A stretch of 48,087 nt of DNA from contig JAJPIE010000006.1 of the NCBI GenBank assembly GCA_021324935.1, forward strand, positions 1-48,087. Direction: 5' to 3'. Positions within the stretch are counted from its first letter, which is position 1, and each line of letters begins with the position of its first letter. Below the pieces are notes generated by a model, which had not been told where the DNA came from, made no database searches, and was given only the letters and a program-made list of their open reading frames with translations. The DNA is from Acidobacteriota bacterium (GTDB lineage Bacteria; Acidobacteriota; Terriglobia; Acidiferrales; UBA7541). The position numbers and the translations under genes are program-made. Positions 18,103 through 27,265 of the stretch are shown here, piece after piece.

Positions 18103-19206
18103 CTAGTATACGAGGTGGCAGGAGTGCGTCTTGATGACGAGCCAGACGAGCTGGCCGGTTGCCAGTTCCAGAGAGCGGGCGGCGCCGGGGGTGACGTGAA
18201 CCAAAAAGTTAGCGCCGGCTTTTACGCGAACCTGCACCAGTGCTCCGCGGCGTTCGATGGATTCGATGGTTCCGGGAAGCAGGTTGCGCGCGCTGAGGAA
18301 ATGCGGGGCTTCGGTGGCCAGTAAAATGTCGCCCGCACGGATGGCGACGCGGACCTTGCTGCCGGGTTCCGCAGCTCCGAGCGGAATTTCGATATTGCGG
18401 GTGGCGTTTTCGAGGGCAATACGCATCACGCCGTCTTCCGCGCGGTGCTCCACGACTCTGGCCGGCAAAACATTCTCAAAACCAGCGGCTTGGGCAAGAG
18501 GCAGGGAACGCGGCGCATCCAGCACGGCGCGTGGCGAGCCGGATTCCAGGACCCGGCCGTTGGCGAGCGTGAGCACCCGTTCGCCGATGGCATCCACTTC
18601 TTCGCGATTGTGGGTGACGTAAAGAATCGGGATCGGTTCGGCAACATGCCAGAGGCGAAGGTCTTCGAGAATCGAGCGGCGCAGCGAAGCGTCGAGGCCG
18701 GTGAGCGGCTCATCCAGCAGCAAAATGCGCGGACCAGTGGCCAGCGCACGAGCCAGCGCAACGCGCTGTTTTTCACCGCCGGAAAGTTCCGCGGGGCGCC
18801 GGTCGAGAAGATTCGCGATGTGGAACGCGGTGGCAACGCGTTCGATGCGCTTGCGCTGCTCCGCAACGCCAAGCTTCACAAGGCCGTAGCGGATGTTTTC
18901 TACGACGGAGAGATGCGGGAACAAGGCCAGCGATTGGAAAACATAGGCGAGTCCTCGGCGCTGCGGAGACACGTTTACGCGGCGGGAAGCGTCGAAGAAA
19001 GCTTCCTTTCCGAAACGAATTTCCCCCGTGTCGGGCCGCTGCAGGCCCGCGATGCAATCGAGTAACGCGGACTTCCCTGCCCCGGATGGACCGAACAGAA
19101 TGGTGAATCCCGGGGCGAAGGAAGCGGTTACGGCCAACACAAACGGTGTGTCGCCGCTGCCGGCGAATTCCTTGTGAATCCGTACGGTGAGCATCGCCCA
19201 GCTCAT
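18103..19206 (-). CDS. modC: Molybdate ABC transporter ATP-binding protein
   Basis: The ATG at 19206 overlaps the modB stop by ATGA. The product has 367 residues. It shows Walker A GPSGAGKS, the Q-loop in YVFQSLALFPHLSV, the ABC signature LSGGEKQRVALARAL, Walker B ILLLDEPLTGLD and the H-loop TH. Residues from about 280 form a TOBE (MOP) domain, with NLLPGTIESIERRGALVQVRVKAG, which binds oxyanion in ModC proteins and distinguishes it from general sulfate or sugar ATPases. It powers molybdate import from the cytoplasmic face together with ModB. An ATG at 19194 is a second possible start. Confidence 0.93.
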   Translation of the reverse strand: MSWAMLTVRIHKEFAGSGDTPFVLAVTASFAPGFTILFGPSGAGKSALLDCIAGLQRPDTGEIRFGKEAFFDASRRVNVSPQRRGLAYVFQSLALFPHLSVVENIRYGLVKLGVAEQRKRIERVATAFHIANLLDRRPAELSGGEKQRVALARALATGPRILLLDEPLTGLDASLRRSILEDLRLWHVAEPIPILYVTHNREEVDAIGERVLTLANGRVLESGSPRAVLDAPRSLPLAQAAGFENVLPARVVEHRAEDGVMRIALENATRNIEIPLGAAEPGSKVRVAIRAGDILLATEAPHFLSARNLLPGTIESIERRGALVQVRVKAGANFLVHVTPGAARSLELATGQLVWLVIKTHSCHLVY

Positions 19207-19877
19207 TCCACAGGCCAAGGCGACCAAACGCGGCGGTTTACGGCGTATACAATGGAGAGAATCACAAAACAAACGAGCATCAAAAAGAGCGAAGTCCGGT
19301 TCGCGCTCGCGTAGTCGAGGGCCTGCACGTGATCGTAGATGTCGATCGAAACGGTGCGTGTGATGCCGGGTAGATTCCCCCCGACCATGAGTACCACGCC
19401 GAATACGCCAAGCGTGTGCGCAAAGCTCAGCACCAACGAGGTCAGCACGCCCGGCCATGCCAGCGGCAAAATGACACGGAAGAAGGTGCGCGCGCGGCCG
19501 GCGCCGAGAACCGCGGAGGCATCGAGCAGGCGGCGATCCATCGCTTCAAACGACGCGACCAGGGGCTGCACGGCGAACGGCAAGCTGTAAACAAGCGAAG
19601 CGATGACGAGTCCCGCAAAAGTGAACGCGAGCGAATGACCGAAAAGCGCTTGCCAGAATTTGCCAAGCGGCCCGCGGGGGCCCATGGCGACGAGCGCGTA
19701 GAAACCCAGGACCGTGGGGGGCAATACCAGGGGCAGCGCGACGACTGATTCGACAAGGAATTTTCCCGGCCATCTGAAGAAAGCCAATACGTATGCCAGC
19801 GGGAGCGCGAAGGCGAGGAGCAGCAAGGAGACCATAGCTGCCAGCCGGAGCGACAATAGGAAGGCTTCGCCGTTCAT
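19203..19877 (-). CDS. modB: Molybdate ABC transporter permease
   Basis: The 224-residue integral membrane protein has about five hydrophobic segments. It carries the EAA loop of binding-protein-dependent permeases, EAMDRRLLDASAVLGAGRARTFFRVILPLAWPGVL, which contacts ModC. PLVLPPTVLGFYAL and GGNLPGITRTVSIDIYDHVQALDY are characteristic of ModB. It overlaps modA upstream and modC downstream by four bases each (ATGA), so the three are translated as one unit. The membrane topology and length agree with the family. Confidence 0.95.
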   Translation of the reverse strand: MNGEAFLLSLRLAAMVSLLLLAFALPLAYVLAFFRWPGKFLVESVVALPLVLPPTVLGFYALVAMGPRGPLGKFWQALFGHSLAFTFAGLVIASLVYSLPFAVQPLVASFEAMDRRLLDASAVLGAGRARTFFRVILPLAWPGVLTSLVLSFAHTLGVFGVVLMVGGNLPGITRTVSIDIYDHVQALDYASANRTSLFLMLVCFVILSIVYAVNRRVWSPWPVE

Positions 19878-20728
19878 AGCTTATGCTTCTCTGCTGCCTG
19901 AGATGGAGGAAGAAAAAAGCCGTAACGCTCGAAGATCGAGCGGGCGGCGGGCGTCTTGAGAAACGCCAGGAAGTCCAGCGCGGCGGACTTATTCGGCGAG
20001 GCGCTCAGTAGAACGACAACCTGTTCGACCGGTGGGTATTGATCCGCCGGAAGTTCCCACCGCTTCCCGGATTTCAGAGCCGGCGACATCACCAGCGACA
20101 TCGCCAGCAGCCCCGCTTGTGCGTTGCCGGACTGCACGAATTGCGCGGCCTGGGAAATATTTTCACCAAAGACGAGCTTGGATTTCAGTCGTTCATAGAA
20201 ATCCGCACGCTTAAGTGCTGAGATGGCCGCGCGGCCATAGGGCGCGTGCTCGGGATTGGCAATCGCGACTTTTTGAACGCGCGGATCCAGAAGGGCCTTG
20301 AGGCCCGTGGAAAGATCAATCGGCGAATCCGAGGGCAGCCAGAGCACGAGGCGGCCGACTGCGTAAACCCGGAGTGAATCCGGATCGGCCAGGTGCGCGG
20401 CGACGAGTTTGTCCGGATACGAAACATCGGCCGAGAAGAAAAGATCGAACGGGGCGCCGTTCTGGATTTGCGCCAGGAAGTTCCCGCTGGCGCCGTAGGT
20501 GATCGCGAGCTTCTCGCCGGATTGTTTCTCGTATTGCGCGGCAAGGTCTGGCATCACGAATTGAAGGTCGGAAGCGGCGGCGATGCGGAGCGTTTGCGCG
20601 CGACATGGAAAAGCAGGCAGAGCAAGCAGAAGAGCGATCAAGCACGACAGCCGTCCCACTGATTTGCGAAAGGCACAGGCTAAAGCCCGTGTTCCCGACT
20701 GGCGGCAGCGATAGGGGAGAAGGAACAT
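19874..20728 (-). CDS. modA: Molybdate-binding periplasmic protein
   Basis: The protein binds molybdate in the periplasm and hands it to ModBC. From the ATG at 20728 it has 284 residues. The mature part starts about QTLRIAAASDLQFVMPDLAAQYEK, followed by ITYGASGNFLAQIQNGAPFDLFFSADVSYPDKL, both typical of ModA (serines of the oxyanion pocket in the ASD and SGN loops). The signal peptide is CLIALLLALPAFPCRAQ. The first 23 codons coincide with a copy of a dispersed repeat and no ribosome site precedes the ATG. A GTG at 20659 would give a normal 22-residue signal peptide and may be the true start. The regulator gene ends 7 bases before the ATG. Confidence 0.92.
   Translation of the reverse strand: MFLLPYRCRQSGTRALACAFRKSVGRLSCLIALLLALPAFPCRAQTLRIAAASDLQFVMPDLAAQYEKQSGEKLAITYGASGNFLAQIQNGAPFDLFFSADVSYPDKLVAAHLADPDSLRVYAVGRLVLWLPSDSPIDLSTGLKALLDPRVQKVAIANPEHAPYGRAAISALKRADFYERLKSKLVFGENISQAAQFVQSGNAQAGLLAMSLVMSPALKSGKRWELPADQYPPVEQVVVLLSASPNKSAALDFLAFLKTPAARSIFERYGFFLPPSQAAEKHKL
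20657..20705. repeat. Dispersed repeat copy within the modA 5' region
   Basis: GAAAGGCACAGGCTAAAGCC with the partner GTGTTCCC nearby resembles the GTGGCACAGG modules at 8785 and 12879. Read on the minus strand it encodes residues CRQSGTRALACAFRK of the predicted ModA N-terminus, a stretch unlike a normal signal peptide. Confidence 0.5.
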
Positions 20729-20735
20729 GTTTGCG

Positions 20736-21143
20736 TCAGACGCGGAGGATCATGACTTCGGTGGATTTAACCAGGGCGGCGGCGCGTTCGCCTGGCTTGA
20801 GGCGCATTTCCTTTGCGGCGTCGGCGGTGATGATGGAGGTGATGTGCTGCTCACCGATCGCTAGAGTAATTTGGGCGAGCAAGCCGCTGTATTTCACGGC
20901 GATGACGCGGCCGATGAGCTGATTGCGGCCGCTGATCTTGCGATAATTCGTGCGCCGGGAGGCGAGATCACCGCGATTGAGCGCTTTGGGGATGAGGCGG
21001 TCGATTTCCGATTCCGGGACGCGGTGGTGGCCGCCAGGGGTTTTGGCGGTTTTGAGCTTGCCGCGGTAGATCCACTGCTTCAGCGTGGGATAGCTGATGC
21101 CGAGAATGTTGGCGGCTTCGCGGGGAGCCAGGAGTTTTTGCAT
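20736..21143 (-). CDS. HTH-TOBE molybdate-responsive regulator
   Basis: The product has 135 residues, from the ATG at 21143; an in-frame TTG at 21179 exists but adds an unlikely sequence. Residues 1-54 form a MerR/excisionase-type helix-turn-helix (LLAPREAANILGISYPTLKQWIYRGKLKTAKTPGGHHRVPESEIDRLI). Residues about 71-135 form a TOBE/MOP domain (GRNQLIGRVIAVKYSGLLAQITLAIGEQHITSIITADAAKEM), which binds molybdate or a related oxyanion. It is first in the operon regulator-modA-modB-modC with only a 7-base gap to modA. It most likely controls that operon in response to molybdate, in the role ModE plays elsewhere, though the DNA-binding part is of a different family. Confidence 0.88.
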   Translation of the reverse strand: MQKLLAPREAANILGISYPTLKQWIYRGKLKTAKTPGGHHRVPESEIDRLIPKALNRGDLASRRTNYRKISGRNQLIGRVIAVKYSGLLAQITLAIGEQHITSIITADAAKEMRLKPGERAAALVKSTEVMILRV

Positions 21144-21275
21144 GCGGATAAAGATAGATGGTTTTATGCGCCAAGACAATACGATTTTATTCAGTTACGG
21201 GAAGAGATTGCAGCTCACGCCTTCCGGGAGTGAAGATTTTCCCCCGCGCTCGACCACGCCAACTCACAAGGAAAA

Positions 21276-21303
21276 CCTCAGGCCTGAAGGCCGGAGCTAC
21301 AGG
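21276..21303. repeat. Dispersed palindromic repeat copy
   Basis: CCTCAGGCCTGAAGGCCGGA followed by GCTACAGG differs by one base from the copy at 8876-8901, including the preceding AAAA(C). It lies between the molybdate operon and the end of the FadN-type gene. Confidence 0.75.
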
Positions 21304-21321
21304 GGATCCCCAAGCGCCTCT

Positions 21322-23736
21322 TCAGTTGCGCAAAGGTTTGCCGGTTTTCAGGGTGTGGGCGATGCGCTCCTGGGTTTTCTTTTCGCCACAGAGGGAAACG
21401 AAGGCTTCGCGCTCGAGGTCGAGAACGTACTGTTCGCTAACCAACTGCGGGGCGGAGAGCGCGCCGCCGGCGAGAATGTTGGCAAGCTTGCGGGCGACGT
21501 GCGCGTCGTAATCGGAAGCGTAGCCCCCGCGCACCAACATGTGGATGGCCAGCTTGGCGGCCGTGAGGAACGGCTCGCCGAGGACTTTGATCTGCGTGCT
21601 TTGCGCCCCTTCCTGCCAACTGGGCGCGGCGGGCTTCCAGCCGCTGCGCGCGAGCGCGAGGGCGGTCTGCTTAGCATCCCCAACGAGGCGTTCGCGATTC
21701 ATCGAATAGGCGTCCGTGCGGCGAAGGTAGCCGAGTTCGCGGCACTCTTCGGCACTCGTGCCGACCTTGGCCATGGCGATATTTTCGAAGACGGGCCGCA
21801 GAGTATGGAAGAGGTCGAGATCGTCTCCCGAGGGAGCAGCTTCGTTGGCGCGGATCAGCATTTCTTTCGTGCCGCCGCCGCCGGGGATGAGGCCGACGCC
21901 GGTTTCAACGAGGCCGATATAGGCTTCCGCCGCGGCGTGAATTTTTGCCGCATGCAGGCTGATTTCGCAGCCGCCGCCGAGCGCCATGCCTTGCGGCGCG
22001 GCAACAATCGGCTTCGGTGCGTACTTGATGGCGAGGTTCACGTTCTGAAACTGCTTCACGGCCATGTGCAGTTCGTCCCATTCCTGCTCTTGCGCGCCGA
22101 CGAGCACGAGCATGAGGTTGGCGCCCACGGAAAAGTTAGTAGCCTGATTGGCGATGACCATGGCGTCGAAATCGGTTTCCAGGCGCTTGATGCCCTTGTG
22201 AATCATGGCGATCAGGTCGGCGCCGATGGCGTTCATCTTGGAATGGAATTCGCAGCAGACCACGCCGTCGCCAAGGTCGATCAGGCTGGCGCCGGAGTTG
22301 CGTTCGACTTCGCGGCCGGCATCTTTGAGGTGTTTGAGGACGATCACCCCGGCTGGCTCTTCGACCTTCTTAGCCTTGCTGGTCGCCAGATCGAAGACGG
22401 AAGTTTCGCCCTTCGCGGACTCGTAAAAGCTGGTGCGGCCAGCGGCAAGCGCCTTTTCAAACACCGGGGGCAATGCGCGGCCTTCTTTCTTGATGTGTTC
22501 GGCGAAGGCGGGCAAGCCGATCGCATCCACCATTTCGAAGGGGCCAAGTTCCCAGGCAAAGCCCCAGCGCATGGCGCGGTCCACGTCTTCGATATGGTCG
22601 GAAATTTCCGGCATGCGCCGCCCTGCGTAGAGGCACATTTCGGAGAGACCGCCCCAGATGAACTGTTGGGCCTTGTCGGTTTTTTCACCCCCGAATAAAG
22701 GAGCAAGCAAGCCACGGAGACGCGCGCGGGTATCTTCAACGGCCTTTCCGGCTTCGATGGAAGCGAATTTCGCCTTTTGACGAGGGCGATAGTCCATGGT
22801 TCCCAGATCGAGCGTCAGGATTTCCCTTTCGCCCTCGCCGCCTTTCACGCGCTTGTAAAACCCTTGGCCGGTTTTATCGCCGAGCCATTTGCGCTTGGCC
22901 ATTTCCTCGACGAACGCGGGTACTTTGTAGGTTTCCCGCGATTCGTCATTGGGCGCGGTTTCGTAAATGTTCTTGACCACGTGCATCAGCACGTCGAGGC
23001 CGACGATATCCGCCGTGCGAAAGGTCGCGGACTTGGGCCAGCCGACTGCCGGACCGGTGCAAGCGTCTACTTCTTCAATCGTCAGGTCCAACGATTGCAT
23101 GAGTCGCAGCGCGTTGAGCATCGAGAAGGTCCCGATACGGTTGGCGATGAAGTTAGGGGTGTCTTTGGCGAGCACGACGCCCTTGCCGAGGCGGCGGTCG
23201 CAAAAATCGGAGAGCGCCGCGATCACGTCGGGCGAAGTTTTCGGCCCGGGAATCACTTCCACCAATTTCATGTAGCGCGGGGGATTGAAAAAGTGGGTGC
23301 CGGCCCAGTGCTGCTGAAACTCTTCGGGCATGCCTTCGGCGATCAAATGAACGGGCAGGCCGGAGGTGTTGGTGGTGACGACGGAGCCGGGCTTGCGGAA
23401 CTGCGCGACCCTGGCGAGCAGGCCGCGCTTGATTTCGAGATTTTCGGCGACCGCCTCGATGATCCAATCGGCGTCGGCGATGCGGGGTAGATCATCTTCG
23501 AAATTGCCAATCGACACTTTGGAAGCGAGTCCAGGCGAAAAAAACGCCGCCGGCTTGGATTTTCTGGCGGCCTCGAGGCCCGCAAGAACGATTTTGTTGC
23601 GGTCGGCGGGAGCGGCGTCTTTGGGAACGATATCGAGCAACAAGCAGGGAAGGCCGGCGTTGGCGAAGTGCGCGGCGATGCGGGCGCCCATGGTGCCGGC
23701 GCCGAGGACAACGGCTTTTTGAATGTGCAGGGTCAT
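21322..23736 (-). CDS. fadN: 3-hydroxyacyl-CoA dehydrogenase / enoyl-CoA hydratase, FadN type
   Basis: The 804-residue protein starts at the ATG at 23736 with AAGG 8 bases upstream; the longer open frame beyond is read-through of non-coding sequence. Residues 1-200 are the NAD-binding dehydrogenase domain with the Rossmann signature VVLGAGTMGARIAAHFANAG and the catalytic histidine in GTHFFNPPRYMKLVEVIPG. The C-terminal dehydrogenase domain follows (FIANRIG...). From about residue 480 comes a crotonase domain, with the oxyanion hole in NFSVGANLM and ALGGGCEISLHA and the catalytic glutamates in GCEISL and VETGVGLIPGGGG. The order dehydrogenase-then-hydratase matches Bacillus FadN and is opposite to E. 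coli FadB. It carries out two steps of fatty-acid beta-oxidation. No thiolase or acyl-CoA dehydrogenase gene is adjacent. Confidence 0.93.
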   Translation of the reverse strand: MTLHIQKAVVLGAGTMGARIAAHFANAGLPCLLLDIVPKDAAPADRNKIVLAGLEAARKSKPAAFFSPGLASKVSIGNFEDDLPRIADADWIIEAVAENLEIKRGLLARVAQFRKPGSVVTTNTSGLPVHLIAEGMPEEFQQHWAGTHFFNPPRYMKLVEVIPGPKTSPDVIAALSDFCDRRLGKGVVLAKDTPNFIANRIGTFSMLNALRLMQSLDLTIEEVDACTGPAVGWPKSATFRTADIVGLDVLMHVVKNIYETAPNDESRETYKVPAFVEEMAKRKWLGDKTGQGFYKRVKGGEGEREILTLDLGTMDYRPRQKAKFASIEAGKAVEDTRARLRGLLAPLFGGEKTDKAQQFIWGGLSEMCLYAGRRMPEISDHIEDVDRAMRWGFAWELGPFEMVDAIGLPAFAEHIKKEGRALPPVFEKALAAGRTSFYESAKGETSVFDLATSKAKKVEEPAGVIVLKHLKDAGREVERNSGASLIDLGDGVVCCEFHSKMNAIGADLIAMIHKGIKRLETDFDAMVIANQATNFSVGANLMLVLVGAQEQEWDELHMAVKQFQNVNLAIKYAPKPIVAAPQGMALGGGCEISLHAAKIHAAAEAYIGLVETGVGLIPGGGGTKEMLIRANEAAPSGDDLDLFHTLRPVFENIAMAKVGTSAEECRELGYLRRTDAYSMNRERLVGDAKQTALALARSGWKPAAPSWQEGAQSTQIKVLGEPFLTAAKLAIHMLVRGGYASDYDAHVARKLANILAGGALSAPQLVSEQYVLDLEREAFVSLCGEKKTQERIAHTLKTGKPLRN

Positions 23737-23844
23737 GAGAAGGCCTTGAACGACGAGGATCACACCACCGGACAGGTTACAAAATGGGAAGGCGCGGGTC
23801 AAACAGGTGTTTGGTAAGCACGGAAGAAGACTTAAAATTCCGGT

Positions 23845-24732
23845 ATGGGAGAAGAAAGGAACGCCAACGCCGAAAGCCTGATGCGCAGCGCCAAGCAATG
23901 GCTGCGCGCGTTCAGCAACGGCAACGGGAAGGATGACCCGAACCGCCCGCGCGTGGGGCTTGCGCTGGCGGGCGGCTTCGCGCGCGGCATCGCGCACATC
24001 GGCGTGCTGCGCGTTTTCCGCGAGGCGGGCATTCCCATCGACATGGTGGCGGGGACGAGCGTCGGCGCCCTGATCGGCGCCGCCTACTGCGCCGGGGCTT
24101 CGCTCGAAGCCATGGAAATGCTGGCGCGCGACACGAAGTTTACCGATTTCGGGCGCTGGACGCCTTCCTGGCTGGGCCTGGCGACCAATCTGCGGCTGGA
24201 GCAATATCTTTCGCGCCTGACTCCCGCAAAAAATTTCGAGGAGTTGCAAACCCCGCTGGCCATTGCGGCGACCGATATCAACGCAGGGCTGCCGGTGTAT
24301 TACTACCGCAAAGGACCGATCGGGCCGCCGCTGCGGGCTTCGTGCGCCTATCCGGGATTGTTTGTGCCCATTCAGCATGAAGAGCGCACGCTGGTGGATG
24401 GATTCCTGACGGCGCTGGTGCCCTATGAAGGGCTGCTGCTGATGGGCGCGGAAGTCGTGATCGCCGCATATCTGGAGCCGGGGCTGGGCGGCAATCCGCG
24501 GACGTTTACCGACGTGCTGAGCCGGTCGTTCACGATTATCCAGAAGCATTCAGACCTGGAGTGGCGGCGGTATGCGGACGTGATTATCGAACCCGATGTG
24601 ACGCCCTACGCGTGGGACGATTTTTCGAAGACGCACGAAATGGTGCGCGCGGGCGAAGCGGCGGCCATGCAGGTGCTGCCGGCGATCCGCACGGTGATTG
24701 AGGCGAAGCGCAAAAAGCCGGAAGAAAGCTGA
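23845..24732 (+). CDS. Patatin-like phospholipase family protein
   Basis: The 295-residue product has the patatin fold residues: oxyanion loop GGFARG at 43-48, nucleophile serine 72 in GTSVG (the GxSxG elbow), and the partner aspartate 185 in VDGFL, where most relatives read DGG. The RssA/YchK-like length and lack of a signal peptide suggest a cytoplasmic or membrane-associated acyl hydrolase. ACAYPGLF...HEERTLVDG matches the family around the aspartate. Its gene is divergent from the FadN-type gene (109 bases apart), consistent with a role in lipid turnover, but that is inference. The ribosome-binding site before the ATG at 23845 is weak. Confidence 0.88.
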   Translation: MGEERNANAESLMRSAKQWLRAFSNGNGKDDPNRPRVGLALAGGFARGIAHIGVLRVFREAGIPIDMVAGTSVGALIGAAYCAGASLEAMEMLARDTKFTDFGRWTPSWLGLATNLRLEQYLSRLTPAKNFEELQTPLAIAATDINAGLPVYYYRKGPIGPPLRASCAYPGLFVPIQHEERTLVDGFLTALVPYEGLLLMGAEVVIAAYLEPGLGGNPRTFTDVLSRSFTIIQKHSDLEWRRYADVIIEPDVTPYAWDDFSKTHEMVRAGEAAAMQVLPAIRTVIEAKRKKPEES

Positions 24733-24736
24733 ATTC

Positions 24737-24760
24737 GAAATTGGAAATTGGAAAATAGAA
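24737..24760. repeat. Short GAAATTG tandem repeat
   Basis: GAAATTGGAAATTGGAAAA lies immediately after the patatin gene stop. It is a low-complexity repeat like the TTTTCAG array at 511. The remaining sequence up to 24978 is GC-rich with two CAGCCGCTAC/GGCCGCTAC-like segments and no gene that I can support. Confidence 0.5.
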
Positions 24761-24978
24761 GACAGGAAACCGGCGCGCCTTTGGGATGATTGATCGCCGC
24801 GCGCCTTCCACTGCGCGGCCGCACGCACCGCCGCTGCTTCAGCCGGATTGACAGAAATTCTGGCACGCTGGCCGGCGGGAAGCAGCCGCTACCCAGGCGC
24901 GGTGGAATGCCGCAGCGCGGGCCGCCCGCAACGCCGCGGCCAGCGGCGACCGAAAAGTGCCGCCTCGGAAGGGGGCCG

Positions 24979-25239
24979 CTACAAAACCTTTACTTCGACC
25001 TGGACGGGTTGGCCTTCCCCTTTGCCGCGATGGGTGAGCCAGGCGGCGAGACCCTCGGCAAAACGCTCGGGGGTGAGGCGAAAGCTGGCTTCGAGTCGGC
25101 CATCGGTGACAGGGAGCGTGTCGTCAAAGTCCGCCGAGTTGGTGAAATTGCGCATGGCGAATTGATCGAGCCATTCCAGCGGACACGGGCGGCGCTCGCC
25201 GCGAATCAGCACATCCACCTGAAATTTTTGCGCATACAT
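24979..25239 (-). CDS. Small conserved-looking hypothetical protein
   Basis: An 86-residue reading frame starts at the ATG at 25239; no clear ribosome site is visible. The sequence MYAQKFQVDVLIRGERRP... ends in HRGKGEGQPVQVEVKVL, with two beta-strand-like ends around a helical middle. I do not recognise it. It has no signal peptide or membrane segment. It stands alone between the patatin gene and pckG, on the opposite strand. Its even codon use suggests it is real, but it could be a chance frame. Confidence 0.5.
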   Translation of the reverse strand: MYAQKFQVDVLIRGERRPCPLEWLDQFAMRNFTNSADFDDTLPVTDGRLEASFRLTPERFAEGLAAWLTHRGKGEGQPVQVEVKVL

Positions 25240-25510
25240 AGGTTGAGAATACCACTGCGGTCCTCCCCCTGGGCATTCGCTGGCGCGAGACAAGCAAAAA
25301 ACGATAGCCGATTGGGAGCTCGGCGTTCCGCGCTGGCGACTCCCGAACTTGCTTCAGGGCTTATGGGTAACATAGACTTAGGTGGTTCAGAGAAGGCTCT
25401 TCAGAATCCCGCTAGACTCGGCGAAAAGTTACCGCGGCCCGAGCAAGGCGGATCAGGGCGCATCCATGCCTTTCTTCGATGGCGCCTAGGCAATTTTCAG
25501 GGGGAATATA

Positions 25511-27265
25511 GTGGCAACGCCAATGGAAGCCTGGGTAGAGGAAGCGGCCAGGCTGACTAAGCCGGATCAGGTTGTCTTTTGCGACGGGTCGGAAGCGGAA
25601 AACCAGAACATCCTGCAAACCATGCTGAACCAGGGTGACTCCTACCAGCTGAACCAGAAAACCTATCCCAACTGTTATCTGCACCGAAGCAATCCCAGCG
25701 ACGTGGCGCGCACTGAGCACCTGACGTTTATCTCCACGCCACAGAAGGACGACGTCGGCCCCACGAACAACTGGATGGATCCGGAAGGCGCGAAGTTCAA
25801 GGTGGGCAAACTGCTGGACGGGGCGATGCGCGGCAGGATCATGTACGTGGTGCCGTATATCATGGGGCCGGCGGGATCGCCCATCAGTAAGGTCGGAGTG
25901 GAAGTCACGGACAGCCCGTATGTGGTTGCAAGCATGCGGATTATGTCCCGCATGGGCAAGGTAGCCACGGATCAACTGGGCAATTCATCGGATTTTGTGC
26001 CGGGGTTGCACTCAATCGGGGACCTGGATCCTCTGCGGCGGTATATCGTGCACTTCCCGCAGGAGCGGCTGATCTGGAGCGTCGGCTCGGGTTATGGCGG
26101 CAACGCACTGTTGGGCAAGAAGTGCTTCGCACTGCGCATTGCCAGCTACATGGCAAGGCAGCAGGGCTGGATGGCGGAGCACATGCTGATTCTCGGTCTG
26201 GAATCGCCGGGCGGAAGAGTGACCTACATGGCCGCGGCCTTCCCGAGCGCTTGCGGGAAGACCAACCTGGCGATGATGGTCTCCTCGCTGCAGGATATGG
26301 GCTACAAGGTTTGGACAATCGGCGACGACATCTCCTGGATGAAGATCGGACCCGACGGCTACCTGCGCGCGATCAATCCGGAAGCGGGCTTTTTTGGGGT
26401 GGCGCCCGGGACGAGCATGAAAACCAACCCAAATGTGATGGCTGCGCTGCACCACAACACCATCTTCACCAACACCGGCATGACACCAGAATTCGAACCC
26501 TGGTGGGAAGGCATTGGGACAGAGCCGCCGCCTGGATTGATCACCTGGCGGGGTGAAAAGTGGGATCCCTCGAAAGGCGTGGCGGCGCAGCCCAATTCGC
26601 GCTACACCGTGCCGGCGAAGCAGTCTCCGAGCATTGACCCCAGGTGGGAAGCGCCGGAAGGCGTGCCGATTTCCGCATTTATCTTTGGCGGGCGTCGCGC
26701 ACGGCTGGCGCCGCTCGTCTATGAGTCGTTCAACTGGCAGCACGGCGTCTTCGTGGGCGCGACCATGGCCTCGGAAACCACCGCGGCCGCGACGGGCGAC
26801 GTGGGGATTACGCGGCGCGATCCGATGGCCATGCTGCCCTTCTGCGGCTACAACATGGCGGATTATTTCCAGCACTGGCTGGAGATGGGAAAGAAGATCC
26901 CGCACCCGCCGAAGATTTTCCACGTGAACTGGTTCCGCAAAGGAGCGGACGGGAAGTTCCTGTGGCCGGGCTACGGCGAGAACGTGCGCGTGCTGAAGTG
27001 GATTCTGGAACGCGTGGAAGGCCGCGGTAGCGCGCAGGAGACGCCGATCGGCTATGTCCCCACCCGGAACGGCCTGACGCTGGAAGGATTGAAGATCGCA
27101 CCGGAAGCGCTGGACGAACTCTTCCGTGTGGACGCCGATAATTGGGCCACGGACCTTGCGGACAGCAAGGAATTTTTCGCGAAGTTTGGCGACCGGCTGC
27201 CCGCGGAAATTCGCAAGGAGCACGAAGCAGTCGGCAAGCGCTTCCAGCAGTCGGTTCCGGCGTAA
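25511..27265 (+). CDS. pckG: Phosphoenolpyruvate carboxykinase (GTP)
   Basis: This enzyme converts oxaloacetate and GTP to phosphoenolpyruvate, CO2 and GDP, the entry step of gluconeogenesis. The start is the GTG at 25511 with AGGGGGA 5 bases upstream; an ATG follows 4 codons later. The 584-residue length fits the GTP-dependent family. Key motifs: the P-loop FPSACGKTNLAMM at about residues 245-257 with the reactive cysteine, the metal-binding GDDISWMKIGPDG, GFFGVAPGTS, and FGGRRARLAPLVYESFNWQHGVFVGATM. The ATP-dependent form (PckA) has different motifs. A divergent promoter is expected in 25240-25510 but no clear boxes are visible. Confidence 0.97.
   Translation: MATPMEAWVEEAARLTKPDQVVFCDGSEAENQNILQTMLNQGDSYQLNQKTYPNCYLHRSNPSDVARTEHLTFISTPQKDDVGPTNNWMDPEGAKFKVGKLLDGAMRGRIMYVVPYIMGPAGSPISKVGVEVTDSPYVVASMRIMSRMGKVATDQLGNSSDFVPGLHSIGDLDPLRRYIVHFPQERLIWSVGSGYGGNALLGKKCFALRIASYMARQQGWMAEHMLILGLESPGGRVTYMAAAFPSACGKTNLAMMVSSLQDMGYKVWTIGDDISWMKIGPDGYLRAINPEAGFFGVAPGTSMKTNPNVMAALHHNTIFTNTGMTPEFEPWWEGIGTEPPPGLITWRGEKWDPSKGVAAQPNSRYTVPAKQSPSIDPRWEAPEGVPISAFIFGGRRARLAPLVYESFNWQHGVFVGATMASETTAAATGDVGITRRDPMAMLPFCGYNMADYFQHWLEMGKKIPHPPKIFHVNWFRKGADGKFLWPGYGENVRVLKWILERVEGRGSAQETPIGYVPTRNGLTLEGLKIAPEALDELFRVDADNWATDLADSKEFFAKFGDRLPAEIRKEHEAVGKRFQQSVPA

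Noticed and set aside
26012..27223. 403-codon open frame opposite pckG
   Set aside because: Rich in arginine, histidine and proline with no motif, as expected for a shadow of a high-GC gene.
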